Shown here: positions 1-7,751 of the stretch, piece after piece | How the letters are laid out: every line of letters begins with the position of its first letter | Position numbering within the stretch: position 1 is the first letter of the stretch | From: Corynebacterium sp. HMSC036D02 | GTDB taxonomy: Bacteria > Actinomycetota > Actinomycetes > Mycobacteriales > Mycobacteriaceae | Assembly (NCBI RefSeq): GCF_001836165.1 | Contig: NZ_KV827691.1 | Location: 1-57,907, forward strand | DNA: 57,907 nt | Reading direction: 5' to 3' | Program-made: the position numbers and the translations under genes | The notes under the pieces: model-generated | Seen by the model: the letters and a program-made list of their open reading frames with translations, nothing else | Database searches by the model: none | What the model was told of the DNA's origin: nothing

Positions 1-1
1 C

Positions 2-139
2 CAAGAAGCACTAACCAGACTCAACACCGAGAAAACAATCACAAAGACACAGGTCACAGCGCCAGCCCAAGGCTCACCGGGTCAAACCCCAGACAAACCG
101 CCAACCCAACCACCAGACCCACCACCCGACAGCAGCTAA
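2..139 (+). CDS. HNH endonuclease family protein, C-terminal tail only (5' end outside window)
   Basis: An open frame enters from the left edge and stops at TAA 137-139. Its first residues, QEALTRLNTEKT, match the last readable residues of the HNH-family gene at the right edge of the window (QEAIARLNAEKAAT), so this is the tail of a paralogue. The remaining residues form a Pro/Gln-rich, low-complexity end. No catalytic motif lies in the visible part. The assignment rests only on similarity to the other gene's tail. Confidence 0.7.
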   Translation, partial: QEALTRLNTEKTITKTQVTAPAQGSPGQTPDKPPTQPPDPPPDSS

Positions 140-228
140 CCCCCGCCGCCACCCAGCGCAGAACAAGCAGAAAGGAAAACGGCTCACCACCCGCGACAAC
201 ACCGCCACCCGCCATCCGAAGGAAGGTT

Positions 229-418
229 CGCGGGCATATCGGCGATCCTTCAGTTCAACACCACCCACAAACCACAACAAGGTACGCGGGAACTCGGCGA
301 TCCCTGACCACGGGTAATGTGCCACAAAATGCAGTGGGAGTACCGGAACTCTTAAGCTCTTAAAGAACGAGACCCGCCAACCGAGGCCAGACTGACGGGG
401 AACTCGGCGATCCTAGGG
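229..418. repeat. Array of short GGCGATCC-core repeats, about 55-bp period
   Basis: Three clear copies of a core reading CGGG-(A/C)A-(T/C)-TCGGCGATCC lie at 231-248, 287-303 and 396-413. A weaker copy, CCGGAACTC, starts near 343 in the gap. Start-to-start distances are about 56, 56 and 53 bp. The intervening sequences are unrelated. Nothing between 140 and 587 looks coding, so the array is an intergenic feature downstream of the HNH-family gene. Confidence 0.6.
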
Positions 419-483
419 ACAGCGCACCCAACGATTGGAAGATGGTTGACGCGGATATCGGTAAACGCCTCCACTGACCCCAT

Positions 484-503
484 GCTGTGGGTGCACCCAC
501 AGC
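484..503. promoter_or_regulatory. Perfect 20-bp palindrome upstream of small membrane protein
   Basis: GCTGTGGGTG at 484-493 is followed at once by its exact reverse complement CACCCACAGC at 494-503. With no loop it is better suited to binding a dimeric regulator than to forming a terminator. A second, shorter symmetry (CCCTT-T-AAGGG) follows at about 504-514. The palindrome ends 84 bp before the GTG at 588, so an operator for that gene is possible but unproven. Confidence 0.4.
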
Positions 504-587
504 CCCTTTAAGGGACAAGACGCGCTGTTCCGCTTGTTATCGTGTTTGTAACTGCAGGAAACACTCTTACCCAAGAAAGGGCTATTC

Positions 588-797
588 GTGACCAACCCAG
601 TAAGTGCGTGGAAGATTGTCACCGCTATTGCAGTCGTGGGCGGTTTCCTCCTGCTCATCCCGTACTTGGGTTTAAGCCGCCACTACAACGCCCAAGAGCT
701 CGCCATGCTGATCGAAGGTGCCAACGCCAACGGCCAGAACTACTCGGTGACAATCCACAACCAACTCACCGGCAGCTACTCATTCAATGCCGAGTAA
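588..797 (+). CDS. Small single-pass membrane protein, unknown function
   Basis: A 69-residue protein. GTG is chosen as start because AGAAAGG (574-580) sits 7 bp upstream. Residues about 8-29 form one hydrophobic segment (WKIVTAIAVVGGFLLLIPYL), followed by about 40 polar residues predicted to lie outside the membrane. I do not recognise a family. It stands alone between the repeat array and convergent lepA, with a perfect palindrome upstream. A longer open frame in another phase (542-823) lacks membrane character and a good ribosome binding site and is less likely. Confidence 0.55.
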   Translation: MTNPVSAWKIVTAIAVVGGFLLLIPYLGLSRHYNAQELAMLIEGANANGQNYSVTIHNQLTGSYSFNAE

Positions 798-1038
798 CCA
801 AGCCGGAGCACCAAACTAGGTAAGTGAGCCTGTTGGGCTCTGCCTTCCACAGGGTTAGATCATGCGGATCAATCCAGCCACGGCATAGGACCGTCGAAGC
901 GTGAGCCGGCGCGGGGGTGAACCTGCGCCAGTGCGTGGGCGTGGGGCCTGCGCCAGCAGTACACAGTGCCCCCTTAGTGCCGGCCGTGGCCGCGCTGATG
1001 GTTCTGCAGGCCCAGTGCCATGCTTGGCGGCGGTCGCC

Positions 1039-2886
1039 TTATTCAGCGTCCGTGGACAGCGCCGCGACGAATGCCTCCTGCGGCACCGAAACAGAGCCGA
1101 TGGACTTCATGCGCTTCTTACCGGCCTTCTGTTTCTCCAGCAGCTTGCGCTTACGCGAGATATCGCCGCCGTAGCACTTGGCCAGCACGTCCTTGCGCAT
1201 GGCGCGAATGCTTTCACGCGCGATGATCTTCGAACCAATCGCCGCCTGAACGGGCACCTCGAATTGCTGGCGTGGGATGAGCTCCTTGAGCTTCTTCGTC
1301 ATCTTATTGCCATACCACTGCGCGGAATCGCGGTGCACAATCGCAGAGAAGGCATCCACCGGATCACCGTTGAGCAGGATATCCACCTTCACCAGGTCCG
1401 CCAGCTGCTCGCCGGCCTCCTCGTAGTTGAGGGAAGCATAGCCCTTGGTGCGGGACTTCAACATGTCGAAGAAGTCGAAGATGATTTCGCCCAGCGGCAT
1501 GGTGTAGCGCAACTCCACGCGGTCCTCAGACAGGTAGTCCATGCCACCCATCTGACCGCGCTTGGACTGGCACAGCTCCATCGTCGAGCCCACGAATTCC
1601 TCCGGCACGATGATGGTCATCTTCACAATCGGCTCGTAGACCTCACGGAGCTTGCCGCCAGGCCAGTCCGACGGATTGTGCACCATGGACTCTTCGCCGT
1701 CCTCCGCCACCACGCGGTAGGTCACCGAAGGCGCAGTTGAAATCAGGTCAAGACCAAACTCTCGCTCCAGACGGTCGCGCGTGATTTCCATGTGCAGCAG
1801 ACCCAAGAAGCCACAGCGGAAGCCGAAGCCCAGGGCGACGGAGGTCTCGGGTTCGAAGGTGAGGGAGGCATCGTTAAGCTGCAGCTTCTCCAGCGCGTCA
1901 CGCAGGTCCGGGAAGTCCGCCTGGGAGATTGGGAACAGGCCGGAGTACACCATCGGGTTCGGGTCAGCGTAGCCCTTGAGGGGCTCACTCGCGCCATTCG
2001 ACGCCCACGTAATCGTGTCACCCACCTTGGTCTCACGCACGTTCTTCACGCCGGTAATCAGGTAGCCCACCTCGCCCGGCCCCAGGCCCTTACACTTCTG
2101 CATCGTGGGGCTGACGATGCCTACCTCCAGCAGCTCGTGGTTGGTACCCGTGGCCATCATGGTGACCTTCTGGCGCGGGGTCAGCTTGCCGTCCATCATG
2201 CGGATATAGGTCACCACGCCGCGGTAGGTGTCGTAGACGGAATCGAAGACCATCGCGCGGGCCGGAGCATCCTCGCCGAACTCGGACGTCGGTGCCGGGA
2301 TGAGCTCCGCCACCTTATCCAGCAGCTCCGGCACGCCCTCGCCGGTCTTGCCGGAAACGCGCAGCACCTCTTCCGGCTCGCAGCCGATGATGTGAGCAAT
2401 CTCCAGGGCGTACTTCTCCGGGTCGGCCGCGGGCAGGTCAATCTTGTTCAGGACCGGGATGATCTCCAGGTCATTTTCCATGGCCAGGTAGAGGTTGGCC
2501 AAGGTTTGGGCTTCGATGCCTTGGGCGGCGTCGACAAGCAGGATGGCGCCCTCACAGGCTTCGAGCGCGCGCGAAACCTCATAGGTGAAGTCCACGTGGC
2601 CGGGAGTGTCGATCATCTGCATGACGATCTCCTGGCCTTCGAACTCACCGGAGCGAGGAATCCAGGGCAGGCGCACGTTCTGCGCCTTAATGGTGATGCC
2701 GCGCTCACGCTCGATATCCATGTTGTCGAGGTATTGGTCCCGCATGTCGCGCTCCTCCACCACCTGCGACAACTGCAGGATGCGATCAGCCAGCGTCGAC
2801 TTGCCGTGGTCGATGTGGGCGATAATGCAAAAGTTTCGGATCTTGGACGGATCCGTAAACGTAGTGGCCGCGAAGTTTGTAGACAT
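1039..2886 (-). CDS. lepA: Elongation factor 4 (LepA), back-translocating ribosomal GTPase
   Basis: A full-length 615-residue LepA/EF4. The P-loop AHIDHGKST is near residue 22, followed by switch regions RGITIKA and DTPGHVDF and the base-recognition motif NKID, all in the G domain. EF-G-like domains and the LepA-specific basic C-terminal region ([29 protein letters not shown]) follow. The family acts on the ribosome during or after initiation. ATG 2886 lies 6 nt after a TATTCT box on the minus strand, suggesting a leaderless mRNA. It is divergent from the PemK-like gene with only 18 bp between start codons. lepA next to rpsT is a conserved actinobacterial arrangement. Confidence 0.97.
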   Translation of the reverse strand: MSTNFAATTFTDPSKIRNFCIIAHIDHGKSTLADRILQLSQVVEERDMRDQYLDNMDIERERGITIKAQNVRLPWIPRSGEFEGQEIVMQMIDTPGHVDFTYEVSRALEACEGAILLVDAAQGIEAQTLANLYLAMENDLEIIPVLNKIDLPAADPEKYALEIAHIIGCEPEEVLRVSGKTGEGVPELLDKVAELIPAPTSEFGEDAPARAMVFDSVYDTYRGVVTYIRMMDGKLTPRQKVTMMATGTNHELLEVGIVSPTMQKCKGLGPGEVGYLITGVKNVRETKVGDTITWASNGASEPLKGYADPNPMVYSGLFPISQADFPDLRDALEKLQLNDASLTFEPETSVALGFGFRCGFLGLLHMEITRDRLEREFGLDLISTAPSVTYRVVAEDGEESMVHNPSDWPGGKLREVYEPIVKMTIIVPEEFVGSTMELCQSKRGQMGGMDYLSEDRVELRYTMPLGEIIFDFFDMLKSRTKGYASLNYEEAGEQLADLVKVDILLNGDPVDAFSAIVHRDSAQWYGNKMTKKLKELIPRQQFEVPVQAAIGSKIIARESIRAMRKDVLAKCYGGDISRKRKLLEKQKAGKKRMKSIGSVSVPQEAFVAALSTDAE

Positions 2887-2910
2887 GTGTTTAGAATAGA
2901 CGACATGTCT
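2881..2910. promoter_or_regulatory. Overlapping divergent leaderless promoters, lepA / PemK-like gene
   Basis: Only 18 bp separate the two start codons. On the plus strand TAGAAT (2892-2897) lies 7 nt before ATG 2905. On the minus strand TATTCT (complement of 2893-2898) lies 6 nt before ATG 2886. The two -10 boxes therefore share five base pairs. An 8-bp inverted repeat, AGACATGT (2881-2888) / ACATGTCT (2903-2910), spans both starts. Part of that symmetry arises because both genes begin ATG-TCT. No clear -35 was found. Confidence 0.5.
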
Positions 2911-3426
2911 AGGTTGGCACGCATTCTCGGTATCGGAGGCCCCGAGCCTGTCGACGTCGGTCTCGAGCGCATCACCGAAGGCCTAGGGCTAAACCAGAAT
3001 GATTCCGTGACGGAGCCCCGCAAAGCCGCCGACATTCGCGTCGAGTGTGCCGACGCCCACCCGCGCAGCGTTTTCTTCACCCCCGACATGGACGGGCAGG
3101 CGGACTCCGGGGAGGTCGTGTGGGTATGGGCGCCCTCGGATGGCAAGCAGTCCCCGCCGCGTGAGCGCGCCGTGCTGATTGTTTCGCGCACGCGCACCAC
3201 CGTGCTGGGTCTGCTTATCTCCTCCAACCCGGGCCACGCGAACAAGGAAGAATGGCTCGATATCGGCACCGGCGAATGGGATGAATCTGGCCGGCAGTGC
3301 TGGGTGCGGATGGACCGCGTGCTGGAAATCTCCGAGGAACAATGCCGCCGACAGGGCACGCTCTTCCCGGAGCGCCGCTTCGAGCGCATTGCCAACAGGT
3401 TGCGCTCCCGCTATCACTGGGCGTGA
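2905..3426 (+). CDS. PemK/MazF-fold protein, solitary toxin-like
   Basis: A 173-residue protein starting [12 protein letters not shown]. The C-terminal two thirds resemble the PemK/MazF endoribonuclease fold: [13 protein letters not shown], then [19 protein letters not shown], then [11 protein letters not shown]. The N-terminal 60 residues are an extension not seen in short MazF toxins. No antitoxin-sized gene lies next to it; the neighbours are lepA and rpsT. Homologues are kept at this locus in actinobacteria, so it may be a housekeeping relative rather than an addiction toxin. The start is placed by the -10 box 7 nt upstream. RNase activity is not shown by the sequence. Confidence 0.75.
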   Translation: MSRLARILGIGGPEPVDVGLERITEGLGLNQNDSVTEPRKAADIRVECADAHPRSVFFTPDMDGQADSGEVVWVWAPSDGKQSPPRERAVLIVSRTRTTVLGLLISSNPGHANKEEWLDIGTGEWDESGRQCWVRMDRVLEISEEQCRRQGTLFPERRFERIANRLRSRYHWA

Positions 3427-3544
3427 TTTGGGAATTAAGCCCACGCCCTGCTAAATTTTTTGGGATGCCGGGGCACGCTGGCGGTCAGGACCTTGGGTCC
3501 GCCTTCCTCGGTAAAGAATTCCTACGACTCTAAGAGGTATATCG

Positions 3545-3808
3545 ATGGCAAACATCAAGTCCAAGCAGAAGCGCATCCTGACCAACGAGAAGTCTCGTCA
3601 GCGCAACAAGTCCGTACGCTCCGCCGTGCGTACCGAGATCCGCAAGTTCCGCGAGGCCGTCGCCGCTGGCGACAAGGCTGCCGCTGAGAAGCAGCTGCGC
3701 GTTGCTTCCCGCGCACTGGACAAGTCCGTGTCCAAGGGCGTCTTCCACCGCAACACCGCGGCTAACAAGAAGTCCGGCATGGCCACCGCCTTCAACAAGA
3801 TGGCCTAA
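3545..3808 (+). CDS. rpsT: 30S ribosomal protein S20
   Basis: An 87-residue basic protein starting [20 protein letters not shown], the S20 signature, and of normal family length. It binds 16S rRNA in the 30S subunit. An AGAGG ribosome binding site lies upstream of ATG 3545. The stop TAA (3806-3808) is followed with no gap by the ATG of a DNA methyltransferase, so no S20 terminator is present and the downstream pair is probably transcribed from the rpsT promoter. Confidence 0.98.
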   Translation: MANIKSKQKRILTNEKSRQRNKSVRSAVRTEIRKFREAVAAGDKAAAEKQLRVASRALDKSVSKGVFHRNTAANKKSGMATAFNKMA

Positions 3809-4618
3809 ATGAAACCGCTCCTGAAGTGGGTGGGGGGAAAGCGCCAACTGCTGCCCGTTATCCACTCCGTGCTGCCCGAGAGCTTCGACACCTATGTCGA
3901 GCCTTTCTTGGGCGGCGGAGCGGTTCTTTTTTCTTTAGCGCCCGAACGCGCCCGGGTCAATGACCTGAACACCGAGCTCATCACCGTCTACGAGGTGGTC
4001 CGCGATAACGTGGACGAGCTCATCGCCCTGTTAAAGGGCTATCCGAATGATTCGGATTTCTTCTACGAGATGCGCGCCCGCGACCGCGAGCCGGGTTTTG
4101 CGCACTTGAGCCCCGTCGAACGGGCTGCCCGCACGATTTATCTGAATAAGACCTGCTACAACGGGCTTTATCGGGTGAATAACGCCGGCCAGTTCAATGC
4201 CCCATTTGGCCGCTATGCCAACCCGAAGATTTGTGATGAACCCAATCTGCGCGCGGTTTCGGAGTATTTGTCCACCCACGACGTGACGTTTTATAACGGC
4301 GACTATGCGGCGGTGGAGGCCAACGAGGGGGATTTCGTTTACTTCGACCCGCCTTATGATCCTGTCAACCCCACGAGTAATTTCACCGGCTACCAGTCGG
4401 GTGGTTTTGGGCGCGCGGACCAGATTCGGTTGAAGGAAACCTGCGACGACCTCAACGCCCGCGGGGTGAAGTTCCTGCTATCGAATTCGGCGACGGACTT
4501 CATCAAGGAGCTGTACGCGGACTACCTCATCGAGATCGTGGGGGCTACGCGCGCGGTGAATTCCGTGGCGTCGAAGCGCGGCAAGGTCGATGAGGTGCTC
4601 GTGCGCAATTATGCTTAA
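3809..4618 (+). CDS. Dam-type (D12 class) adenine-N6 DNA methyltransferase
   Basis: A 269-residue alpha-class adenine methyltransferase. KWVGGK (6-11) and EPFLGGGAVLF (31-41) form the AdoMet site, and DPPY (180-183) is the catalytic motif IV. The middle contains the target-recognition block typical of Dam/DpnII-like enzymes (YLNKTCYNGLYRVN, GQFNAPFGRY). Many relatives methylate GATC, but the target cannot be read reliably from the sequence. It starts on the base after the rpsT stop and overlaps the downstream endonuclease gene by 8 bp, so it is the modification half of a type II restriction-modification pair. Confidence 0.92.
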   Translation: MKPLLKWVGGKRQLLPVIHSVLPESFDTYVEPFLGGGAVLFSLAPERARVNDLNTELITVYEVVRDNVDELIALLKGYPNDSDFFYEMRARDREPGFAHLSPVERAARTIYLNKTCYNGLYRVNNAGQFNAPFGRYANPKICDEPNLRAVSEYLSTHDVTFYNGDYAAVEANEGDFVYFDPPYDPVNPTSNFTGYQSGGFGRADQIRLKETCDDLNARGVKFLLSNSATDFIKELYADYLIEIVGATRAVNSVASKRGKVDEVLVRNYA

Positions 4619-5789
4619 CGACGCCGCCTGGGATCGTGTCTATCCCCACCTCGCCGCCGACATCGCGGCTCAGGGCTTTGCGGTGTTGCCCGCCGCGAAG
4701 CTCAAGGAGCTCTCCGGCCGCGAGCCGCGGTTGATGGCTAAGCATGATTTTTCCGCCGCGCGCCCCGAGGTCTTTCGCCAGCACGGGTTGTCCATGCTGC
4801 CGATTCGCCGCGATGCCTACCTGATTGGCCGCTTTGACCTGTACCAGCCTTTCCCGGAGCAGGCTGGGCCGTTGAAGTCGATGCCGGTTCCGCGACACAT
4901 CCAATCCATTGACTTCGAGAACCTGACCTCGGAGGCAGCGGCACTCACCGCGGCGAGCTTAAGCGGGATGCTCGATGATTTCCTGGGCGGTGAGCTGGTG
5001 CCGACGGTCAGCGGACGCATGTCGACGCTCACGCTGCCCATGCGTATCGGCGGGCGCGACGTGGTGGTGGACCGCGCCCAGATGGAGATCGATGCTGGCT
5101 TCGAATCCGCCGAGCACCTCGTGCTCGTAGAGGCGAAGAATCACCTCTCCCCCGACTTCAACATCCGCCAGCTCTACTTCCCTTTCCGCCGCTTCTCGCT
5201 GGCTCTGGACAAAGAGGTGGTGCCGGTGTACCTGGTGTATTCCAACGGCATCTTCCACTTCTACCGCTACGTGTTTAGGCAACCGGAGGACTTCCGCAGC
5301 ATCGAGCTGGTCAGCGCGGCGCGCTATGTTTTGGGCGAGTCTGGCGTGACTGAGGCGACGGTGCGCGCGGTGCTGGCGCGCACACAGGTCGAGGGCACGC
5401 GCGTTCCTTTCCCCCAGGCGGATTCCTTTGCGCGGGTCATCAGCTTACTGGAGAACCCAGTGGCCAAAGCGGAGATGCCCGAGAAATTCGGATTTACCCC
5501 GCGCCAGGCTGATTACTACACCAACGCCGCCCGCTACTTGGGCCTGACGAAGCTCAGCGGCACGCGCGATGAACGCAACCTCACCCTCATCGAGGCGCTG
5601 GCTTCCCGACCGGTGCTCCGGGACATGGTGCAACACGTCGTGACTAGCCGCCGAGCGGTGAATAAAGAAGAGGCGATGGTCTTCATGCGCGCGGCCAACC
5701 TGGGTCTCAATGACACGACCCTGCGCCGCCGTTCCGGCACGGTCGCGGCGTGGTCGCAGTGGCTGGCGGAGCTCCTCGCACAGGCTTAG
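4611..5789 (+). CDS. Putative type II restriction endonuclease, PD-(D/E)XK fold
   Basis: A 392-residue protein paired with the upstream methyltransferase. ATG 4611 is chosen because it overlaps the methyltransferase stop by 8 bp, indicating translational coupling; an in-frame ATG at 4590 would add 7 residues. A candidate nuclease core is DVVVDRAQMEID (150-161) followed by LVEAKN (172-177), with Asp154/Asp161, Glu174 and Lys176 as metal-site candidates. RQLYFPFR follows at 186-193. The C-terminal third (FTPRQADYYTNAARYLGL) looks helical and may bind DNA. It ends convergently with the LysE gene, overlapping by 4 bp. The family call is by fold motif and context only. Confidence 0.72.
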   Translation: MLNDAAWDRVYPHLAADIAAQGFAVLPAAKLKELSGREPRLMAKHDFSAARPEVFRQHGLSMLPIRRDAYLIGRFDLYQPFPEQAGPLKSMPVPRHIQSIDFENLTSEAAALTAASLSGMLDDFLGGELVPTVSGRMSTLTLPMRIGGRDVVVDRAQMEIDAGFESAEHLVLVEAKNHLSPDFNIRQLYFPFRRFSLALDKEVVPVYLVYSNGIFHFYRYVFRQPEDFRSIELVSAARYVLGESGVTEATVRAVLARTQVEGTRVPFPQADSFARVISLLENPVAKAEMPEKFGFTPRQADYYTNAARYLGLTKLSGTRDERNLTLIEALASRPVLRDMVQHVVTSRRAVNKEEAMVFMRAANLGLNDTTLRRRSGTVAAWSQWLAELLAQA

Positions 5790-6427
5790 GTGGCTTGAAT
5801 GCCGGCCCACGCCAAGGCGCAGCCAGCCACCACGAAGAAAACGCCGGAGGCGATATCAATCCACGGGCCCACGGCCAGGAGGCGGCGGCGAATCGCGCGA
5901 GTGGAAATCACCGTCGAGAGGAAGACGAAGAGCAGGTAGCTCGACAGCGACAGGCTCAGCACCAGTGCCACAGAAATCCACACCGGCGGATGCGGCGGCA
6001 GCAGCGGGGCGACCATGGCGGCGAGGAAGAGCACGATCTTGGGGTTGGACAGGTTGGTGGCCAACCCCGTGCGGAAGACCTTGCCCACCGAGCCCAAGCG
6101 CGCGGCGGCCTCCTCCTCATCCACCGGCGGCTGCTTACGCAGCTCCAACCCGGAGCGAATGGAGAGCACGCCCATGAACACCAGGAAACAGCCACCGATC
6201 ACCTGAATCAGCGAGAGGACGCCAGGGAAGGCGGTGAGCAGGGCGGCCGCGCCGAACACGGTCAACGTGCACCAAAACAGCACGCCCACCTGGATGCCCG
6301 TCGCCGCAGCAATGGCGTGGCGGCGCGAGCGCGTGGCATAGCGCGTCACCAAGACGATGTCGGGGCCGGGCGCTGCCGCACCGACGAGGTTCATCAGGAG
6401 AATGGCCGCGAACGCGGACCAGCTCAT
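5786..6427 (-). CDS. LysE/RhtB-family amino-acid exporter
   Basis: A 213-residue integral membrane protein with about six hydrophobic segments and the family N-terminus NLVGAAAPGPDIVLVTRYA. The second conserved patch, TGLATNLSNPKIVLFLAA, is also present. Members export amino acids or derivatives across the plasma membrane; the substrate cannot be told. It overlaps the upstream ankyrin gene by 4 bp (ATGA) and so belongs to a minus-strand operon running from comEA/comEC through holA. Its end overlaps the endonuclease gene. Confidence 0.88.
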   Translation of the reverse strand: MSWSAFAAILLMNLVGAAAPGPDIVLVTRYATRSRRHAIAAATGIQVGVLFWCTLTVFGAAALLTAFPGVLSLIQVIGGCFLVFMGVLSIRSGLELRKQPPVDEEEAAARLGSVGKVFRTGLATNLSNPKIVLFLAAMVAPLLPPHPPVWISVALVLSLSLSSYLLFVFLSTVISTRAIRRRLLAVGPWIDIASGVFFVVAGCALAWAGIQAT

Positions 6428-6792
6428 GACAGGCGCTCGAGAAGGTCCTCGCGTCCAAACATGCGGGCCGAGTCGAGGGCATTAGGCTGGCCGGCGGAGG
6501 GGTCGGCGCCGGCGTCGAGAAGGGCGTCGATCACCGCGTCTTCCTTCTTAAAAATCGCCCCAGCCAAGGGCGACTGGCCGCGATCGTTGAGGAGGTTGAC
6601 GTCGGCCCCCGCCGCAGCGAGCTGGCGCACCAGCTCCGCGTGGCCGTGGTAGGCGGCGAGCATGATGAAGGACTGCCCGTCCTGGTTCACCATGTCCACG
6701 TTGACGCCCTGCTGGATGTACTCGAGCAGCGTGGCATCGCCGTTGCGGGCAAAATCAAAAAGCTTGGTGGCAAAGTTCTGGATATCATCCAT
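6424..6792 (-). CDS. Ankyrin-repeat protein
   Basis: A 122-residue protein made almost entirely of ankyrin repeats: DGQSFIMLAAYHGHAELVRQLAAA and then RGQSPLAGAIFKKEDAVIDALLDA, with the usual GAD turns. No signal peptide or membrane segment is visible, so it is likely a cytoplasmic protein-binding module. It lies 11 bp after holA and overlaps the LysE gene by 4 bp. Its partner is unknown. Confidence 0.85.
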   Translation of the reverse strand: MDDIQNFATKLFDFARNGDATLLEYIQQGVNVDMVNQDGQSFIMLAAYHGHAELVRQLAAAGADVNLLNDRGQSPLAGAIFKKEDAVIDALLDAGADPSAGQPNALDSARMFGREDLLERLS

Positions 6793-6803
6793 GGAGGGTT
6801 AGT

Positions 6804-7751
6804 CTAGCGCGCCAGCTCCGCCACCCGTTTAACGGCCGCCTCGATGGCGAAGGACTCGTCGCCCCCCTGCCCCTTGACCGCGGCATCCAGCTCCGCCATG
6901 AGGATGACGGCCTTGGTGATATTCTCCCCCGACCAGCGCCGCGCCACGGGCTGCGTGAGCTTTACCGCATAGGGCGCCATGCCGGTCTGGGAGGCCAGCG
7001 AATACTGATCCCCGCGCGCAGAGTAGAGCCGCGCGATATTGCCCACCTTGTTAGCCAATGCCGAGGCGATGGCCACCGGGCTCGCCCCCAACTGCAGCGC
7101 TCGGCGGCACGTGGAAACCGCCGCCTCCACGCGGCCAGCCACAGCAGCATCTGCGATATCCCAGTTGGCCACCTCGGCCACGCCCACGTAGTACGCGTGC
7201 ACCGCCTCACGGGTCACCTTGCCGCCTGTGTCGAAGACCAGCTGCGAGATGGCGGAGGCCAGTTCGCGGAGGTCGGAGCCAACACCGTCGAGAAGCGCCT
7301 GCACCACATCCGGTGTAGGCCGCACCCCGTGCGAGGCGAACTCACGGGTAGCCCACTGCGCGAGCTCGTTCGGGTATAGCGAAAAGACCTCATGCACCTC
7401 GGCCGTCTTGCGCAGCGCCGCGATGAGCTCCGGCGGCTTCTTCTTTTTCTTCAGCGTCTTCGCCGTCACCGAGTACATCAGGATGAGCGTGATGCCGGGC
7501 ATGGGGTTGGCGCAGGCGTCGAGAAGGATCTTGGTTACCTCTTTGCCAGCCCTCTCCACGTCACTGATGACGATGACGCGGTCTTCCCCGAACAACGAAG
7601 GGCTCGTCGCTTCCAGGATTTCGCCTTCGCTCACCTCGGAGGCCTTGAGCTTGGTTACCTCGCCGTGTTGGATACTCAGGCGGGCGCGCTCGGCCAGGAA
7701 TTCATCATCGCCGAGGATGAGGTGCACGGGGGCTGAAGACATGCCTGTCAT
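6804..7751 (-). CDS. holA: DNA polymerase III delta subunit (clamp loader)
   Basis: About 315 residues. The start MTGMSSAPVHLILGDDEFL is chosen at 7751 because its ATG overlaps the comEC stop (ATGA); the ATG at 7742 is an equally plausible start three residues later. The delta-subunit N-terminus (LILGDDEFLAERA) and the C-terminal collar-like region (RLYSARGDQYSLASQTGM, KAVILMAELDAAVKG) are recognisable. It works in the replisome to open the sliding clamp. The order comEA-comEC-holA on one strand is conserved in actinobacteria. Confidence 0.92.
   Translation of the reverse strand: MTGMSSAPVHLILGDDEFLAERARLSIQHGEVTKLKASEVSEGEILEATSPSLFGEDRVIVISDVERAGKEVTKILLDACANPMPGITLILMYSVTAKTLKKKKKPPELIAALRKTAEVHEVFSLYPNELAQWATREFASHGVRPTPDVVQALLDGVGSDLRELASAISQLVFDTGGKVTREAVHAYYVGVAEVANWDIADAAVAGRVEAAVSTCRRALQLGASPVAIASALANKVGNIARLYSARGDQYSLASQTGMAPYAVKLTQPVARRWSGENITKAVILMAELDAAVKGQGGDESFAIEAAVKRVAELAR

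Noticed and set aside
229..418. GGCGATCC array as a CRISPR
   Set aside because: Only 16-18 conserved bases, copies diverged, too few units, and no cas genes nearby.
542..823. Alternative 93-codon frame overlapping the small membrane protein
   Set aside because: Arg/His/Pro-rich shadow-like composition and no ribosome binding site, whereas the 588 frame has both a membrane helix and AGAAAGG.
2905..3426. Complete toxin-antitoxin pair
   Set aside because: No antitoxin-like gene flanks the PemK/MazF-fold protein; only the toxin-fold gene is supported.
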